Positions 21,263 to 33,403 of a stretch of DNA of 64,000 bases are shown in pieces. Within the stretch, counting starts at the first letter, position 1, and each line of letters starts with the position of its first letter. This stretch comes from Schistosoma mansoni (taxonomy: Eukaryota > Platyhelminthes > Trematoda > Strigeidida > Schistosomatidae). The notes under the pieces are model-generated. The model was not told where the DNA came from, made no database searches, and was given only the letters and a program-made list of their open reading frames with translations. The DNA is taken from the NCBI RefSeq assembly GCF_000237925.1, contig NC_031498.1, positions 25,988,308 through 26,052,307 on the forward strand, in the 5' to 3' direction. The translations under genes were made by a program, and so were the position numbers.

Positions 21263-21705
21263 CCAAATCACTGTTGTGTTTGCCTGAATCACCATCATCA
21301 TTATAGTATTCGCTACGGACTTGATAGACTATATAAATTCTCAAGTTTCTATACCTCCTATGGGAATATTAGAAAGTTAGGTAAGTGGTTAAAAGTACCT
21401 TTTATAAGTTCTAGACTGACAAGCCACATAAATATATAAATATGAGTAAATACAAGAACATGTGTCACAAGTTTGATACGAGTTGAGTATGCTTTACAGC
21501 TAATTGAATATCACTTACGAATGATAAAATATGCAACGACAACAAATACGTTAGATGATTAGGTCTATCTTAAAATACCATAAAACAACTATTCCATAAA
21601 TGGGAAACAAACAAATCCATTTAAAAATACCTACACAATTTGCATACCTTGACTTGGTTTTCTTCAAGGACTGATATTATACACTAATCCAAAGAAAATT
21701 GAGAA
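21263..21705. other. Intergenic, nothing seen
   Basis: AT-rich; no features supported. Confidence 0.5.
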
Positions 21706-21719
21706 AATAGAATTGGATG

Positions 21720-21965
21720 TTTTGATGGAGTTTTGTTCTCTGAGCTGGATGGTTTGGTTGTGGAGCTTTCATCATCCTTCTGAACGACATCATCAGCACA
21801 AACTTCGGGTAGAATTGAAGTGTTTGAATTTCTCCACATGCTATTCACAGCTTGTCATGTGCACCTCACTACTACCCAAAGTTTGTACTGATGATGTCGT
21901 TCAGAAGGACCATGAAAGCTCCACGACCAAACTATCCAGCTCAGAGAACAAAAAATCCATCAAAA
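21720..21965. repeat. Long foldback (family D), ~92-bp arms, 59-nt loop
   Basis: 21720-21812 and 21872-21965 are near-perfect inverted repeats, each with the GTTCTCTGAGCTGGATGGTT block. The stretch after the right arm (CACCTACCTGAGTTACAAAT) recurs after the hairpins at 18139 and 29045, so a longer parent repeat exists. No transposase seen. Confidence 0.9.
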
Positions 21966-21989
21966 TCACCTACCTGAGTTACAAATCTT

Positions 21990-23300
21990 CTCCACCATCT
22001 CAAATGGATGTTTTATCTGTAACCTAAAAGTTCTTACCATTTTCTTATCATTTTCTTAATTTGTACAATCGTATTTAGATAGTCCATGAAAATGATAATA
22101 AACTGTAGAATAAAAACTAAAGACAATTGTCCACTTAGCAGAGAAGGATAAGATGATAGCAATTTGCGCTTATCTTCTGTAGAATTTAAAGGGGTTCTAT
22201 GATCATGCGCGAATAAAGCATTTAACATGACTGTTCGGTACATAGACTTCGGGTTTGCTATGGTGAATTGTTTTAGCATCGGCTGGTCACAGATTAATCA
22301 CCCAAACATCTTTTGAATCAATTCTTTCTACTTTGTGAACCACGATTTATATAGTGGGGGTGTGGCTCAAGTTGACTATGTATTTAAGGACTAAGCTGTT
22401 GGTCGATTTGTATTCCCTTTAAGATAGCCGTAGAAAGTAGTGCTCAGATAATCATTTACCGCTTGTGTGCTTTGTACGGCTAATATAACTTTCTCAACAA
22501 GAGCAAGTAAAGTAATAGATACACAACGAGGTGGCCTTTATACTTCCCTGAATAAGTTTCTTGTTGGAGAAAATAGTATGGAGCTCTACTGAACAATACG
22601 TCTTTCTCGGAGATCTAAATAGTCTTTTGTTAAATATCTTAGCCTTCATATTACCCTTGAATGCGATGTTCAAGAATAAAACCTTCTACGGAACTGCGGG
22701 AGTACTTTCAACTTGATGTTATGATTTTAGATTACTATCAATCAAACCTGTCGGGAAACTATTCTCCAGAAGTGTTCGTCGAATTATATGCAGCTCATAA
22801 TCATATGAGAAATTTTCAATAAATGTGATTATATAGCATTCTTCGCTGAAACGTTTTCATTTTTTCTGATAACTAATAACATAGTTTAATGTTGTGGTTT
22901 CCATTGGTACTCTACCTCATATCAGTATTCTGTGAAGAAAACTTTTATCTAATCAGACAAGTCTATTGACAGCAACTAAATATCCTTTAACCTTTGGTTC
23001 AACCAGAAAGGAGTGGTGATGAAGACAGATTTCTTTCATAGACTAGACATATATTTAGACCGTGTGATAGACTAAATTGTCGGATACAAGAAAACACATC
23101 AGAGCATTTTATAAAATCCGTATGTTTATAGCCAGCTTATTATTGAACTATAATTTGTCAACATATGATCCTGTAATACTATCATTTTCAGAAGATATAT
23201 TGTAACTGAGTTTATGAAAGAGAATTTACAAATACTTGATGATGATTAAATTGTACACGAAATATTGGTAACATTGAATAACAATTAAATAATGCAACAG
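21990..23300. other. Intergenic, no gene seen
   Basis: No coding region, RNA or repeat that I can support. Confidence 0.5.
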
Positions 23301-23660
23301 TTGAATTCACTTGGTATTGTTTGTTTGAATCTTTCCATAGATATTTAGGACTACAATTGATCAGTCTCTTATTGGCATATGTGCATCCTGTACGGACTGC
23401 CTTGATATTGCCTCAAGTCACAAGCATTATAGGCAAAGATGGATAGTGACTAGCAGTGGAATCCAGGAGGCGCGTTTCGTCCTACTTGGGACTCGTCAAC
23501 TGGATATACCTGCATCTCAGAGTTGATGTTCACTCTGAGACTCGAACCCAGGACCATTCGCTTCAAACGCCATCGCGTTATCCACTTACTTACTGAGTCC
23601 TGATAGCCACCTGGTTGTGCAATCGGGTGAAGTTTAAATTCACTTGGTGTTGTTTACTTG
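23301..23660 (-). mobile_element. Family A hammerhead SINE, one full unit
   Basis: The block TTGAATTCACTTGGTATTGT at 23301 recurs in slightly changed form at 23634, a 333-nt period. The tRNA-like head lies at ~23540-23605 (minus). Confidence 0.85.
23461..23505 (-). ncRNA. Hammerhead, family A, impaired
   Basis: Stem I and stem II are perfect and GAAA is kept, but C3 is U (TTGACGA), and the 3' strand of stem III reads GCCTC, changing the cleavage triplet to CUC. Weak or no activity expected. Confidence 0.78.
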
Positions 23661-23665
23661 TATAA

Positions 23666-24590
23666 CACACTTGAATACCAGAAATAACAAACCAGATATA
23701 TATTTGGCACACAAATTACACTTACTTTAAATACATTTTGACAGTACTTTTTATTGAGCAGATATATTCTGAATATTATTACAAGTGGGATTATAGTTGA
23801 TATTGTGTTTCATGTTATTTTCGTTTTAAAATGTTTCGGTTTGTAATTTATCATGTCAACTCTGAGATCTTTAAAAAAAGCAGTTGTAGGGGAGGAGATT
23901 TCAAAGCCTTGAACTTTTACTAATCTTCACATTTGAACATGTTGAAAAAGAATACCTTTTGATAGTCAATTCGGTGATTTAAACTGTTAGAACTTTTAAA
24001 TTTAGTGTTATGGCTTGTGGCCTTGTTAATTTGTCACGTGATAAGATTGCTAATTAGGGACACCAACTTATACGACCAGACCAATGATGCATAAACATGT
24101 TCGAGCAGCTTTTGACATAGCAGTTTCTCGGCTAATCAAGCCAGGTCAGTCCAGAACGCAAATATCAGTCTCCGTTACATGACTCATATATTTCAGATAT
24201 AATGGGTCTATATAGTAACAAACCAGACTGCATCATACCATAAAACAGAAAAATAATGATAAGAAGAAGTCAAGCCAAAACGTGGTTGTTGAAGACTGTA
24301 GTTAATAAATTGGGAATAACTAAGTTATAGTAAATTGTATAATGGTAGTCAAAAGTTCAAACGAAAGCTTATATTAAAAAGAATACAAATATAGAGATAA
24401 TATAGATACCTAATGGTTATACAACAAGAATATATATAATAACAGTCTCTATATAGATCCTAACAGTTATCACTCATGACTTTTCATCCGCATATCATAT
24501 TTAGCTTCAGCTTTGCATTACTAACCAATCTAAACTCAAATATGAACTTCCTTATGAATGGTCTAGAAGACACTGAAAACAATTGTTTTA
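23666..24590. other. Intergenic, nothing seen
   Basis: AT-rich; no supported feature. Confidence 0.5.
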
Positions 24591-24594
24591 TTTT

Positions 24595-24885
24595 CCATAG
24601 TTGAAAGCGTGAGTCAATTGAAGCTAGACCACCAGGGAAAACCTGGAAGAACACCATGGGATGCCGGCTCAGTGGTCTATCGATTAAGTGCTCTGGCGCG
24701 AGACTGGTAGGTCCTGGGTTCGAATCTCGTGAGGCGAGGTCGTGGATACGCACTGCTGAGGAGTCCCACAATAGGACGAGTTGGCCGTCCATTGCTTCCA
24801 GGTTTTCCATGGTGGTCTAGCTTCAATTGACTCACGCTTTCAACTATGGAAAATACTAAATCTCCACAAAAACCCTTTCTGATAA
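24595..24885 (+). mobile_element. Family B hammerhead repeat with partial inverted 5' arm
   Basis: A 60-bp left arm (24595-24655) is inverted relative to the tail at 24800-24860. Between them are a clean tRNA-like head (GGCTCAGTGGTCTATCG; GGGTTCGAATCTC) and a ribozyme at 24750-24795 of the GAGTTGG subtype with intact CTGAGGA and stem II. Confidence 0.83.
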
Positions 24886-24889
24886 TTGT

Positions 24890-25930
24890 TTTATTGTTTA
24901 CTCTAATTATAACTTTTCCTACTTTTATCAGTGTTTTAAAATATTGAATCTCCTGTTATTATTTCCAAAATACACTTTGTGAGTTTCAGCACTTATATTG
25001 ACTGTAGAAAGATGACTTAAAGGTTAAAACATTCACCTCTTACTTATTTAGTTAAAGGTTCAAACTTAGTTTTCTCAAATGTAGTGTGAAATTCTAGGTA
25101 GTTACACGATCTTTCACACATAAGAAATGGCTCAAAACGGAGCGAAGTGAACATATATTTGCTTAATGAGTTACATTGATAAATTCGGCTGTTTTATATT
25201 AGAGGGTGCTTATGGAGATCGTTGAATTCTGTAGTTAGACAATCATTGCAAAACAGGAAGAACTAGACGGCTATTTTATTAAAATATACTTGTCTTCAGC
25301 AATATCCAATAATAACCTCACTGGAGAATAAGTTCAGGACCTATAAACCTAGTAGTAAGCTCTTGAACTTTAGATCACTTGGTCAAGATCAAATGGTTGA
25401 GATTTGTAACCATAGTCAATTAGAGATGTTGTGCATACATCATCCATCGTCATTTATGATATTTCCGTCCTACCTGACAAATTTAAAAAATCTCCATAAT
25501 TTCCTGTAATAACAATCATTACTCCGTGACTAATGACTTACTTCGACAGGTGATTCCTGAAGTCTTCGTAACAAGCCGTGATCGGTGGAATACGATCATA
25601 TCAGGTATGTGGTAGTTCAAACCGATAGCATTGAAATCGAAGTTGAAAACGTAAATCATTAGATATCAACTTAATGATTTGAAGCTTAGGAGCTTGTCAC
25701 AATTCATTTCCTATGGTCATTGATAAGTCATTGATAAGAAATGCTTAGGACATCTATTTAAGATGTGTCATCTATCTAGTGTACCACAGTTTTCAGTGAT
25801 TGTCTAATTGCGGTCAGTATTATAAAACTCCGGAATTATTTATGCTCGAATACGTCTTGGTAAACGAATGTCCTAATTATTTGTTTTAGCTTATTTTTAC
25901 CATCAACTAATGTTTAGTTTACTGACAGAA
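24890..25930. other. Intergenic with decayed family B copy
   Basis: Around 25485-25860 there is a much diverged family B relic (5' body near GTGACTAATGACTTACTTCG). The rest is featureless. Confidence 0.5.
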
Positions 25931-25934
25931 ATTT

Positions 25935-26052
25935 AATTTCGATAGTTGAGATCATGAGTCCATTAAAGCTAGACCACCATGAAAAACCTGGAAGCATTGG
26001 ACGGCCGTTTCGTCCTATTGTATGACTCCTCAGCAGTGCACATCCACAAAAT
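25935..26052 (-). mobile_element. Family B repeat, 3' half
   Basis: Truncated inside the region upstream of the ribozyme; the tail and ribozyme are preserved. Confidence 0.8.
25994..26039 (-). ncRNA. Hammerhead ribozyme, family B, core intact
   Basis: The core is CTGAGGA, with GAAA, stem III ACGG:CCGU and a GUC triplet. Stem II is reduced to three good pairs and stem I has one mismatch (GCACTG with CAATGC). All catalytic bases are present. Confidence 0.8.
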
Positions 26053-26089
26053 GTAATTATGTAGTCAGTTTAATTATTCCTAACCTATT

Positions 26090-26286
26090 ACCTGAAAGCC
26101 AAAGAAGAAGAGGAAGACCAAAGGACACATTACGCCGAGAAATAGAGACAGACATGAGAAGAATGAACAAAAACTGAATAGAACTAGAAAGGAAGGCCCA
26201 GGACAGAGTGGGTTGGAGAATGCTGGTCGTCTGTCTATGCTCCATTGGGAGTAACAGGCGTAAGCAAGTAAGTAAGTAAGTAAGTA
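26090..26286 (+). mobile_element. RTE (SR2-like) 3' fragment
   Basis: It encodes only the last ~60 codons ([19 protein letters not shown], then DRVGWRMLV) with one in-frame stop, ending in five GTAA-type repeats. Similarity to 954-1970 is very high. Confidence 0.9.
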
Positions 26287-26629
26287 TTACTTGACATTAA
26301 GTTGTGGATCATTTTTCATTAGTATTAAGTCAATGTGAATAGAATTAAGATTCTCATATCTTACATGAAACATATTTTACTCTTTATAGTATATAATGTT
26401 TAATGTATTTATTCTACATATTCTTGTTTATCATTTTGACCATTAGTTGTATCATTATTATAGGTAAATATTCAAATAGAATAGATTATAACCTGACAAC
26501 AATACCTCTTAACATGTTTTCATATATTCTAACAATATATCTGATAAAATGAGATTAGTACTTGAATACATTTTTAGTAATACTCTAATATATGCTATCT
26601 GAGTTCACGTTTATTACAACAGTAGTGTA

Positions 26630-26875
26630 TATTAAATTCACTTGGTATTGTTTGTTTGAATCTTCTCATAGATGTTTAGGACTACAATTGATCAGTCTCT
26701 TATTGACCATATGTGCATCCTGTACGTATTGCATCGATATAGCCTTATTTCACAAGCTTTCTAATCAAAGATGGATAGTGGCTCGAAGTGGAATCCAGTT
26801 TGACGCGCATTTCGTCCTATTTCGGACACGTCAACTGGATATACCTATATCTCAGAGTTGATGTTCACTGTGCTT
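26630..26875 (-). mobile_element. Family A repeat, truncated, ribozyme dead
   Basis: Includes the 3' body and a ribozyme at 26793-26840 with TTGACGT (C3 and A9 changed); the tRNA-like head is missing. Confidence 0.8.
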
Positions 26876-27362
26876 AGTTAATCGTTTTTTTTTCTCATAA
26901 GAAAAACCTTCTTTACAATAATGATCACGTTATTGATAGTGATCACCTTGTTTTTTTTTTCTTTATCAATCAATCACTTTTACTCAGCTCATATGTGTAA
27001 ATTTTATTATTATTTAGGTCAATGATAAGAAAAATAGTACGATTTTTGTGTGTGTTTTTGTTTTTTTAGCACAAATATTTATTTTACTATAGTGTTCCCA
27101 TCAGAATTTGGTTAGTGATCTAATGCATAAATGAATGTTACTCTTTATCTTTTTCGTTACCAAATTTTTTTTGTTTTTGTTTTAAACAATTATCACATGA
27201 ATTAGAATATCGTATGATTTTATAGAAAATTAACCAATCAATTAGATTATATAATTAAGTAGTATATAATAAAGCATCATGCAATCAGACCACATGTTAA
27301 GGTCATTCATTATATTTTAAGTGTATGATATATAATCCATTAATAATAATAATAATAATAAT
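26876..27362. other. Intergenic, AT-rich with (AAT)n
   Basis: A run of AAT triplets at 27340-27362 borders the next family B element. No gene. Confidence 0.6.
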
Positions 27363-27600
27363 TAATTTTATAGTTGAAATCATGAGTTAATTGAAGCTAG
27401 ACTACTATGAAAAAGTTGGAAGCATTGGACGACTGTTTCGTTCTATTGTTGGACTCCTCAGTAGTGAGCATCCATGATGCCAACTCGTGAGATTCGAACC
27501 CAGGATCTATCAGTACAGGTTTTTCATGGTGGTCTAACTTTAATTGAATCATGATTTCAATTATAAAATTACTAAAAAATCTCCACAAAACTCCCTTCTG
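27363..27600. mobile_element. Family B foldback, short form
   Basis: Minus-sense tail, ribozyme and B-box (GGGTTCGAATCTC on the minus strand) are followed, without the rest of the head, by a plus-sense tail ending near AAACTCCCTTCTG. The ribozyme (27422-27468, minus) keeps CTGAGGA and GAAA but has poor stems I and III. Confidence 0.75.
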
Positions 27601-27967
27601 AAATATTAATTTGTTTAAATGAACTAATATTAGAACAACACATGTAAGCGAATAATTATTTTCAATTAGATCGTCATCATTACACCTGTCTTCTCACTAT
27701 CAACTTGTACTTTTACCTATTATTATTATGCTTGGTAACGTATTCTATTTCATTGTGATTATTGACTCAAAGTGCCTTGATTGGTCTAACATTGTCGTAT
27801 ACATATATTCATGCATATTAGAGTAAAGCCTGATGACGATCTAATTGAAAACAATATTGTTCGCTTACATGTGCTGTTCTAATTTTCACAATGGGAATCT
27901 TTAATATTCTAAAATGAACTGATATTGTCAGGTACATAATTTTTTTTAATAAAGACTAACAATAATA

Positions 27968-28200
27968 ATCAGAAGGAGTTTTGTGGAGATTTCAGTATTT
28001 TTCATAGTTGAAATCATGGTCTATCGGTTAAGTGCTCTGGCGTGAGACTGGTAGGTCCTAGGTTCGAATCTCGCGAGTGCGGGATCGTAGGTGCGCACTG
28101 CTGAGGAGTCCCGCAATAAGACGAAATGGCCGTCCAGTGCTTCCAGGTTTTCCCTGGTGGTCTAGCTTCAACTGACTCATGATTTCAACCATGAAAAACA
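27968..28200 (+). mobile_element. Family B hammerhead repeat with inverted left terminus
   Basis: It starts with the inverted terminus (ATCAGAAGGAGTTTTGTGGA) fused to a plus-sense tRNA-like head at 28017 (B-box AGGTTCGAATCTC), followed by ribozyme and tail. Confidence 0.85.
28095..28140 (+). ncRNA. Hammerhead ribozyme, family B, intact core
   Basis: Stem I is GCACUG:CAGUGC, perfect. The core is CTGAGGA with GAAA. Stem II is GUC:GAC plus a loose top. Stem III is AUGG:CCGU with one G-U. The triplet is GUC. One of the best-preserved family B ribozymes in the window. Confidence 0.87.
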
Positions 28201-28261
28201 CTAACAATAATACTAGAAAAAATAAAGACAAATATTAGTATTGATAGTTCTCCCTGTTTTC

Positions 28262-28645
28262 GACAACATGGAAACTATTGCTCACTAGTGACTGGCTTCA
28301 TGAGGTATTTCCTGGAGTTCTAGTGAGAAGCAGTGACCACTGGAGTTCAACTAGGTCTGTTGTGAAATATCAACTCACTGATGACATTGATGAAAGATTG
28401 CTCAACTTCGTGGATTGGTTGAAATTAGACATTAACCCCGTTGGATGCCGGCCGACTCAGTGGTCTAGTGGTTAGGCACTCGCGCGCGAGACTGATAGGT
28501 CTTGGGTTAAAATTCCAAGAGGTAAGATCATGGATGCTCACTGCTGAGGATTCCCACGATAGGACGAAACGGCCAATCAGTGCTTCCAGATTTTCCGTAG
28601 TGGTCTAGCTTTAATTAACTCGTGATTTCAACTATATAAAAATTT
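28262..28645 (+). mobile_element. Family B repeat, full length with 5' body
   Basis: The 5' body (CTCACTAGTGACTGGCTTCA) begins at ~28281. The tRNA-like head is at ~28450-28530 and the ribozyme at 28538-28583, where stem II is weakened (GATTCCC) and the cleavage triplet is AUC in a lengthened stem III. Confidence 0.82.
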
Positions 28646-28984
28646 TCAAGAATAAACACGTTCTAACGAAACATATGCTGTAATGTGATATATTATTCAT
28701 TATTTATTAAAAATAATAATTCTTTGCTAATGATTAACAAACAATCAAACTGTAAGCTTTTGAAATTTGCCAAAGTGATAGCAATCAAATGTCTAAAACT
28801 AGATCGATGTATCTAAGAAAAATAGAGGCAGTAATAAATCTTTCTTTGTCCTGCTAACGTTACACCCCGTTATTATTTATTACGTTATTCGTTATTTCAA
28901 CTGATTTTGAAGTTTAAATTATATCATTGTGATTTTCCTTCAATTCATATTTTTCTTTATTACTATCAATCTATTTTCAATTGC

Positions 28985-29156
28985 TTCATTACACAATCTC
29001 TGAGTTGAACGGTTTGGTCAGAGAACAAAACTACATTGAAATCATGCACCTGAGCTACAAATCTTTTCCACCATTTCACAATCATCTATTGTTTGTTAAC
29101 TCCATGAGAATTAGTACTTTAACAAAACATTTATATATATATATATATATACGATT
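28985..29156. repeat. Foldback family D fragment and (AT)n
   Basis: TGAACGGTTTGGTCAGAGAA and ACCTGAGCTACAAATCTTTT match the hairpin flank at 21930-21990. An (AT)n run at ~29133-29151 directly precedes the RT fragment. Confidence 0.65.
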
Positions 29157-30216
29157 GTATGGCTTGCATTGATCATAACTTCACCCTCCGCCAAATGTTA
29201 GAACACCGTCATACTTATCGCAGGCCAACAATCGTAGTGTTTCTTGATATCAGGGCTGCCTTCGATTCGTTGGACAGGACTGTTCTCTGGGATTGTCTAT
29301 TGAAGAAGGGTGTGCCTGAGAAGTTCATTAACATCTTAAAGTCCCTGTATACGAACACCTCAGGCAGAGTGAGGGCATACAACCACCTTTCTCCCTTGTT
29401 CCATTCGAGTAGTGGGGTTAGGCAGGGTTGCCCGATCTCACCATTCCTCTTCAACTTTGCCATCGATGACATCCTGGAAACAGCTCTGATGGATGTAAGT
29501 AATGGCGGTGTGGATATGTTGCCTGGAGAACGACTTCTCGATCTAGAGTATGCGGATGATATTGTCTTACTGTGCAATAATGCCCAAGGCATGCAATCCT
29601 CACTTAATCAGTTGGCAATCAGTGTCCGCAGGTACGGTATGTGCTTTGCACCCTCCAAGTGCAAGGTACTCCTACAAGACTGGCAGGATTCTCATCCTGT
29701 ACTCACCCTGGATGGTGAGGAGATTGAAGTAGTTGAGAAGTTCGTGTATCTAGGTAGCTACATAAGTGCTGGTGGTGGCGTGAGTGATGAGATTGATGCA
29801 CGTATAATGAAAGCCAGAGCGGCTTATTCCAATCTGGGCCACCTTTAGAGCCTTCGTGATGTTAGTGTGGCTGTAAAAGGTCGGATCTACAACGCGTTGG
29901 TGAGAGTAGTTTTGCCCTATGCTTGTGAAACCTGGTGCAACACAGTGGCTAGAGACGTTATCAGATATGGCTCAGAATAGAAGCCAGTGGTGAGCCTGCT
30001 GTAAACTACTTTTACCTTCTTCATAAAGAGTGGTTCTAACTTTCTTAACTGAGAGTTCTTCTGGTTATGCATTTCAGTTCCCCCATCACTACTTTTCTCT
30101 CTTTTTCGTTCTTTTACATATACGCATCTTCCCCCTTTCTCTTCCTATTCTCATTATTTTGTGTGACGCATATGTATCCGGTGCCCTTTGTACCAATATG
30201 TATGTGACTAAATAAA
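29157..30216 (+). mobile_element. Non-LTR retrotransposon fragment: RT core plus 3' end
   Basis: An open frame (29159-29848) covers the RT core: VFLDIRAAFDSLDRTVLW, then GVRQGCPISPFLFNFAID, the intact catalytic EYADDIVLL, and FVYLGSYISAGGG. After an in-frame stop the frame continues for ~30 codons to VVLPYACETW. It then jumps to a decayed tail resembling the C-terminus seen at 58230 and ends in a TAAATAAATAAAT tail. It is truncated at the 5' end and internally deleted near its 3' end. The clade is not certain; the tail is of the type seen in schistosome SR/Perere elements. Confidence 0.85.
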
Positions 30217-31620
30217 TAAATATAATAAATTCGTTGAAAAGAGATCCCTTCGCTGAATTTCGTGTTTTTGAATCCATGAGTCCTAATAACTATTTCAATG
30301 TTCTGGAACTTTCTTTCACAAACTTTATTTATCCGAAACAAACAATTTTTATGACCTTATTGAACTCTGTTGAAATCTTCACTATATCATGATACCCATA
30401 TTCATCTTTAATCACCTTCGCGGTTATTATAACTATGTCAATATCTGTAATAACGTTGATTTTAAACTACTATAGGTTGTAAGCAACTGATGAAAACTTA
30501 ACGAAATAAAATGAATTCATATTATTCTGCACCAATCTTCGTTCTTTCTCTCTTTAAGATAATAAAGGGAACTATTTGTATGAAACTAATGAATTCTGTT
30601 GTAAATACTTATTGATATAACATAGTGTACATCGGTACATTTTAAAATCGAAAAGGTTGTAGTATATTCACTTGATCGATTGAATTTGATCAGAATGAAA
30701 GACTAGGAGATGACATGCTCCATTATTCAATAACATATGATTATATATTTATCAGTTAGATAGAAGGTTAGTTCTGAATTGAATCTACGAGAGAGAAGAA
30801 GCTCCGTCAAGACCGTAGGAACACTTTGTTGACGAGTATCAGTCTGTGCGAAACCTAGATAGAAAAGGATCACCTGCCAACTACCTCTAACCAATAAACA
30901 TGATTGAAGTCTAAATTATCACGAAGGAACAGTTAATATTTTTAAATTTTGATGGTTCTCCAGTTTGTGATGTAAACTAATTACTTAATTTTTAAATATC
31001 TATTCATTTAAACCCAAAGAGAAATTGAGGATGTCATATTTACTAACACCCATCACCTTCAATTCTATTCATTTAGTTATGCCGATATGTGATATCATTA
31101 TTAGTTAGACTTTTATGGTTATTTATGTAGAAAGTATAGGTATCACTCTGACTCAGCTTGTATTTTACTGTTTGTTGCTTCCCTCTTGAAACTCCAACAG
31201 TAAGTAATCAGGAATGCGTATTTATGAGTGATAGTGTGGTAAAGAATACTTTTAATTGAAATATGTGATTGAATTCTATTAACTAGATGGTTTAACTTAG
31301 TAAGTATGTACTTTAAATAACAGTGATCTATTTAGAAATATTCTGTAAGTACCAAATTAGTTCATCTGTAAAAATGTAGATAAAAATTAACAAAGAAACG
31401 AGTGAAGACCTGGAGAAGATAAAGTACACTGACCGCAAGTACTGTATTGGATGATTCATATACCAATGCTTCCATCAGTATCGATTAACAGTTAAAACAT
31501 GCAAAATATCATAATATAAACTTATAAACAAAAACAGGTATGAACACAAATTCGACTATAAAAATGTTAGGACCTTGACTCGAAGAAATCCCAAGATTAC
31601 TTGAGGATTTATCAATGTTT
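30217..31620. other. Intergenic, nothing seen
   Basis: AT-rich; no supported gene or repeat. Confidence 0.5.
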
Positions 31621-31624
31621 GACA

Positions 31625-31880
31625 AATAGGTCTAGCAGGGGGTCTTGTAGAGATTTTAGTAATTTTTTATAGTTGAAATCATTAGTCAATTGAAGCTAGA
31701 CCACTATGGAAAAGTTATAAGTCCTGGGTTCGAATCTCGCGGGGCGGGATCGTGGATGAGCACTGCTGGGGAGTCCCATTATGGAACGAAATGGCCGTCC
31801 AGTGCTTCCAGGTTTTCCCTGGTGGTCTAGCTTCAATTGACTCATGATTTCAACTATATAAAATAGGTCTAACACCAATA
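31625..31880. mobile_element. Family B repeat, foldback-type
   Basis: An inverted left arm (31637-31715) joins directly to a plus copy at the B-box (GGGTTCGAATCTC, ~31727). The ribozyme (31760-31805) has CTGGGGA, A6 changed to G, with stems I and III kept. Confidence 0.8.
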
Positions 31881-33280
31881 ACTTGATATGTCAACATAAA
31901 TCTAATCTTTCGACCGATGAATTCAAGATCAGTCAGTCACATCATACGAAATGAATGAAACTAAGTTAGTATGAATTCAAAGGCACATGGTGGTAATCTG
32001 TGACAAACAATGTCAACAAGACTAACTCATTTGACATTTATGATAATTCTAAAATGTCCACTTATATTTTAAGTAGTTGATGACGTTGTTGTACAAAGTG
32101 GATAATGGAATCAATGATAATGAATTACACTTAGGTACATTAGTTAATGTTTACATACATGTACTACGTAAGACAGTTGGTACCTCTTTGGGAAAAAAAC
32201 AATACTAATGAATCACTTTCAACTTATGATTCCTAAAGTATTTTCCTTTGTAGTAAATTAGGCTACAAAATATCGAAACTATTCAGAAAAATTCCATCAT
32301 ACTATAATAGACTAATAACTGTGGTTAATATATTGTCTATGTGAGATTACATGGAACAGTGATTGTGATTTTTCAAATTTTTCATTGTCGTCTCAAACTT
32401 CTTTACTACTTTTTATGACCCATCAAACTTCAAATACTGATAATTGTCGTGTTTTCACAGGTGAATAGCTTTGAGAAAAAAAAAATCTGGAGTTCTGGTG
32501 AGAAACTATGATCAGTGGAGCTCAATCATATCGAATATGAGGAAGGTGTCTACTGAATACAATAGAAGTTAGTCAAGTAATATCGCGATCTAATTGAAGT
32601 TAAGAATGCAAACCATTAGATACCGGTTCAGTGGTCTAAAGATGAAGGGTTCTAGGGCAAGACTGAAGGTCCTGGATCTGATTTCCGATTGCGAGGTTGT
32701 GATTGCCCACCACTGAGGAGTTCCATATTCGGGAGAAACGACTGTTCAGTGCCCTCACGTTACCGTTAAAGTGTTCTTCATTAGAACAAAATAATCCGCG
32801 TAATTCGCCACGATTTTTAACAGGTGGATGATAAGACTGATCTTCAAATAGATTAAACTGCCGATCCAAGATAATGGATCAACCTATTGATTAGTCATCA
32901 GCTTAAGAAAGAATCCTTGAAAATTTAACTAGACGTTGTGAAAGTAAACAAGTAATTGATATATTTCTGAATAAGTTTATCTAGAACAGAATAGCAATTT
33001 GGAATGGCCTACATTATGTAGTAGTATTCACGGTTTTGTGTTATATTGTTATGAAAACTGACACTTTAACCAGTAAAGCTGTCATATTTGACATTAGTGA
33101 CAAAAAAGCCGACTATTGATACGTAGATTCAACATGTATATTAACATAAATTCAAAAGAAAAAGGTTCTCAACAATTAATATAGGTGATTCCTATCAAAT
33201 TATGAATTATCTGTGTTGAAGAAATACTATCTAGTTTTAAGTTTCATAGATAAGATATGAACTTATTGATTTTTTGCCCC
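31881..33280. other. Intergenic with one decayed family B copy
   Basis: 32490-32770 is a family B relic: 5' body, tRNA-like head CCGGTTCAGTGGTCTAAAGA and a decayed ribozyme. The rest is featureless. Confidence 0.55.
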
Positions 33281-33282
33281 CG

Positions 33283-33348
33283 AACGCCCTGGTACGGTCG
33301 AGAGTGGGGAGAGTCCGCTCTCCCTCTTGAAATACTCTCACATGGCCA

Positions 33349-33403
<55 letters not shown>

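Noticed and set aside
24661-24735. Possible tRNA gene in a family B copy
   Set aside because: The anticodon and acceptor stems are not convincing, and identical heads recur in every family B copy.
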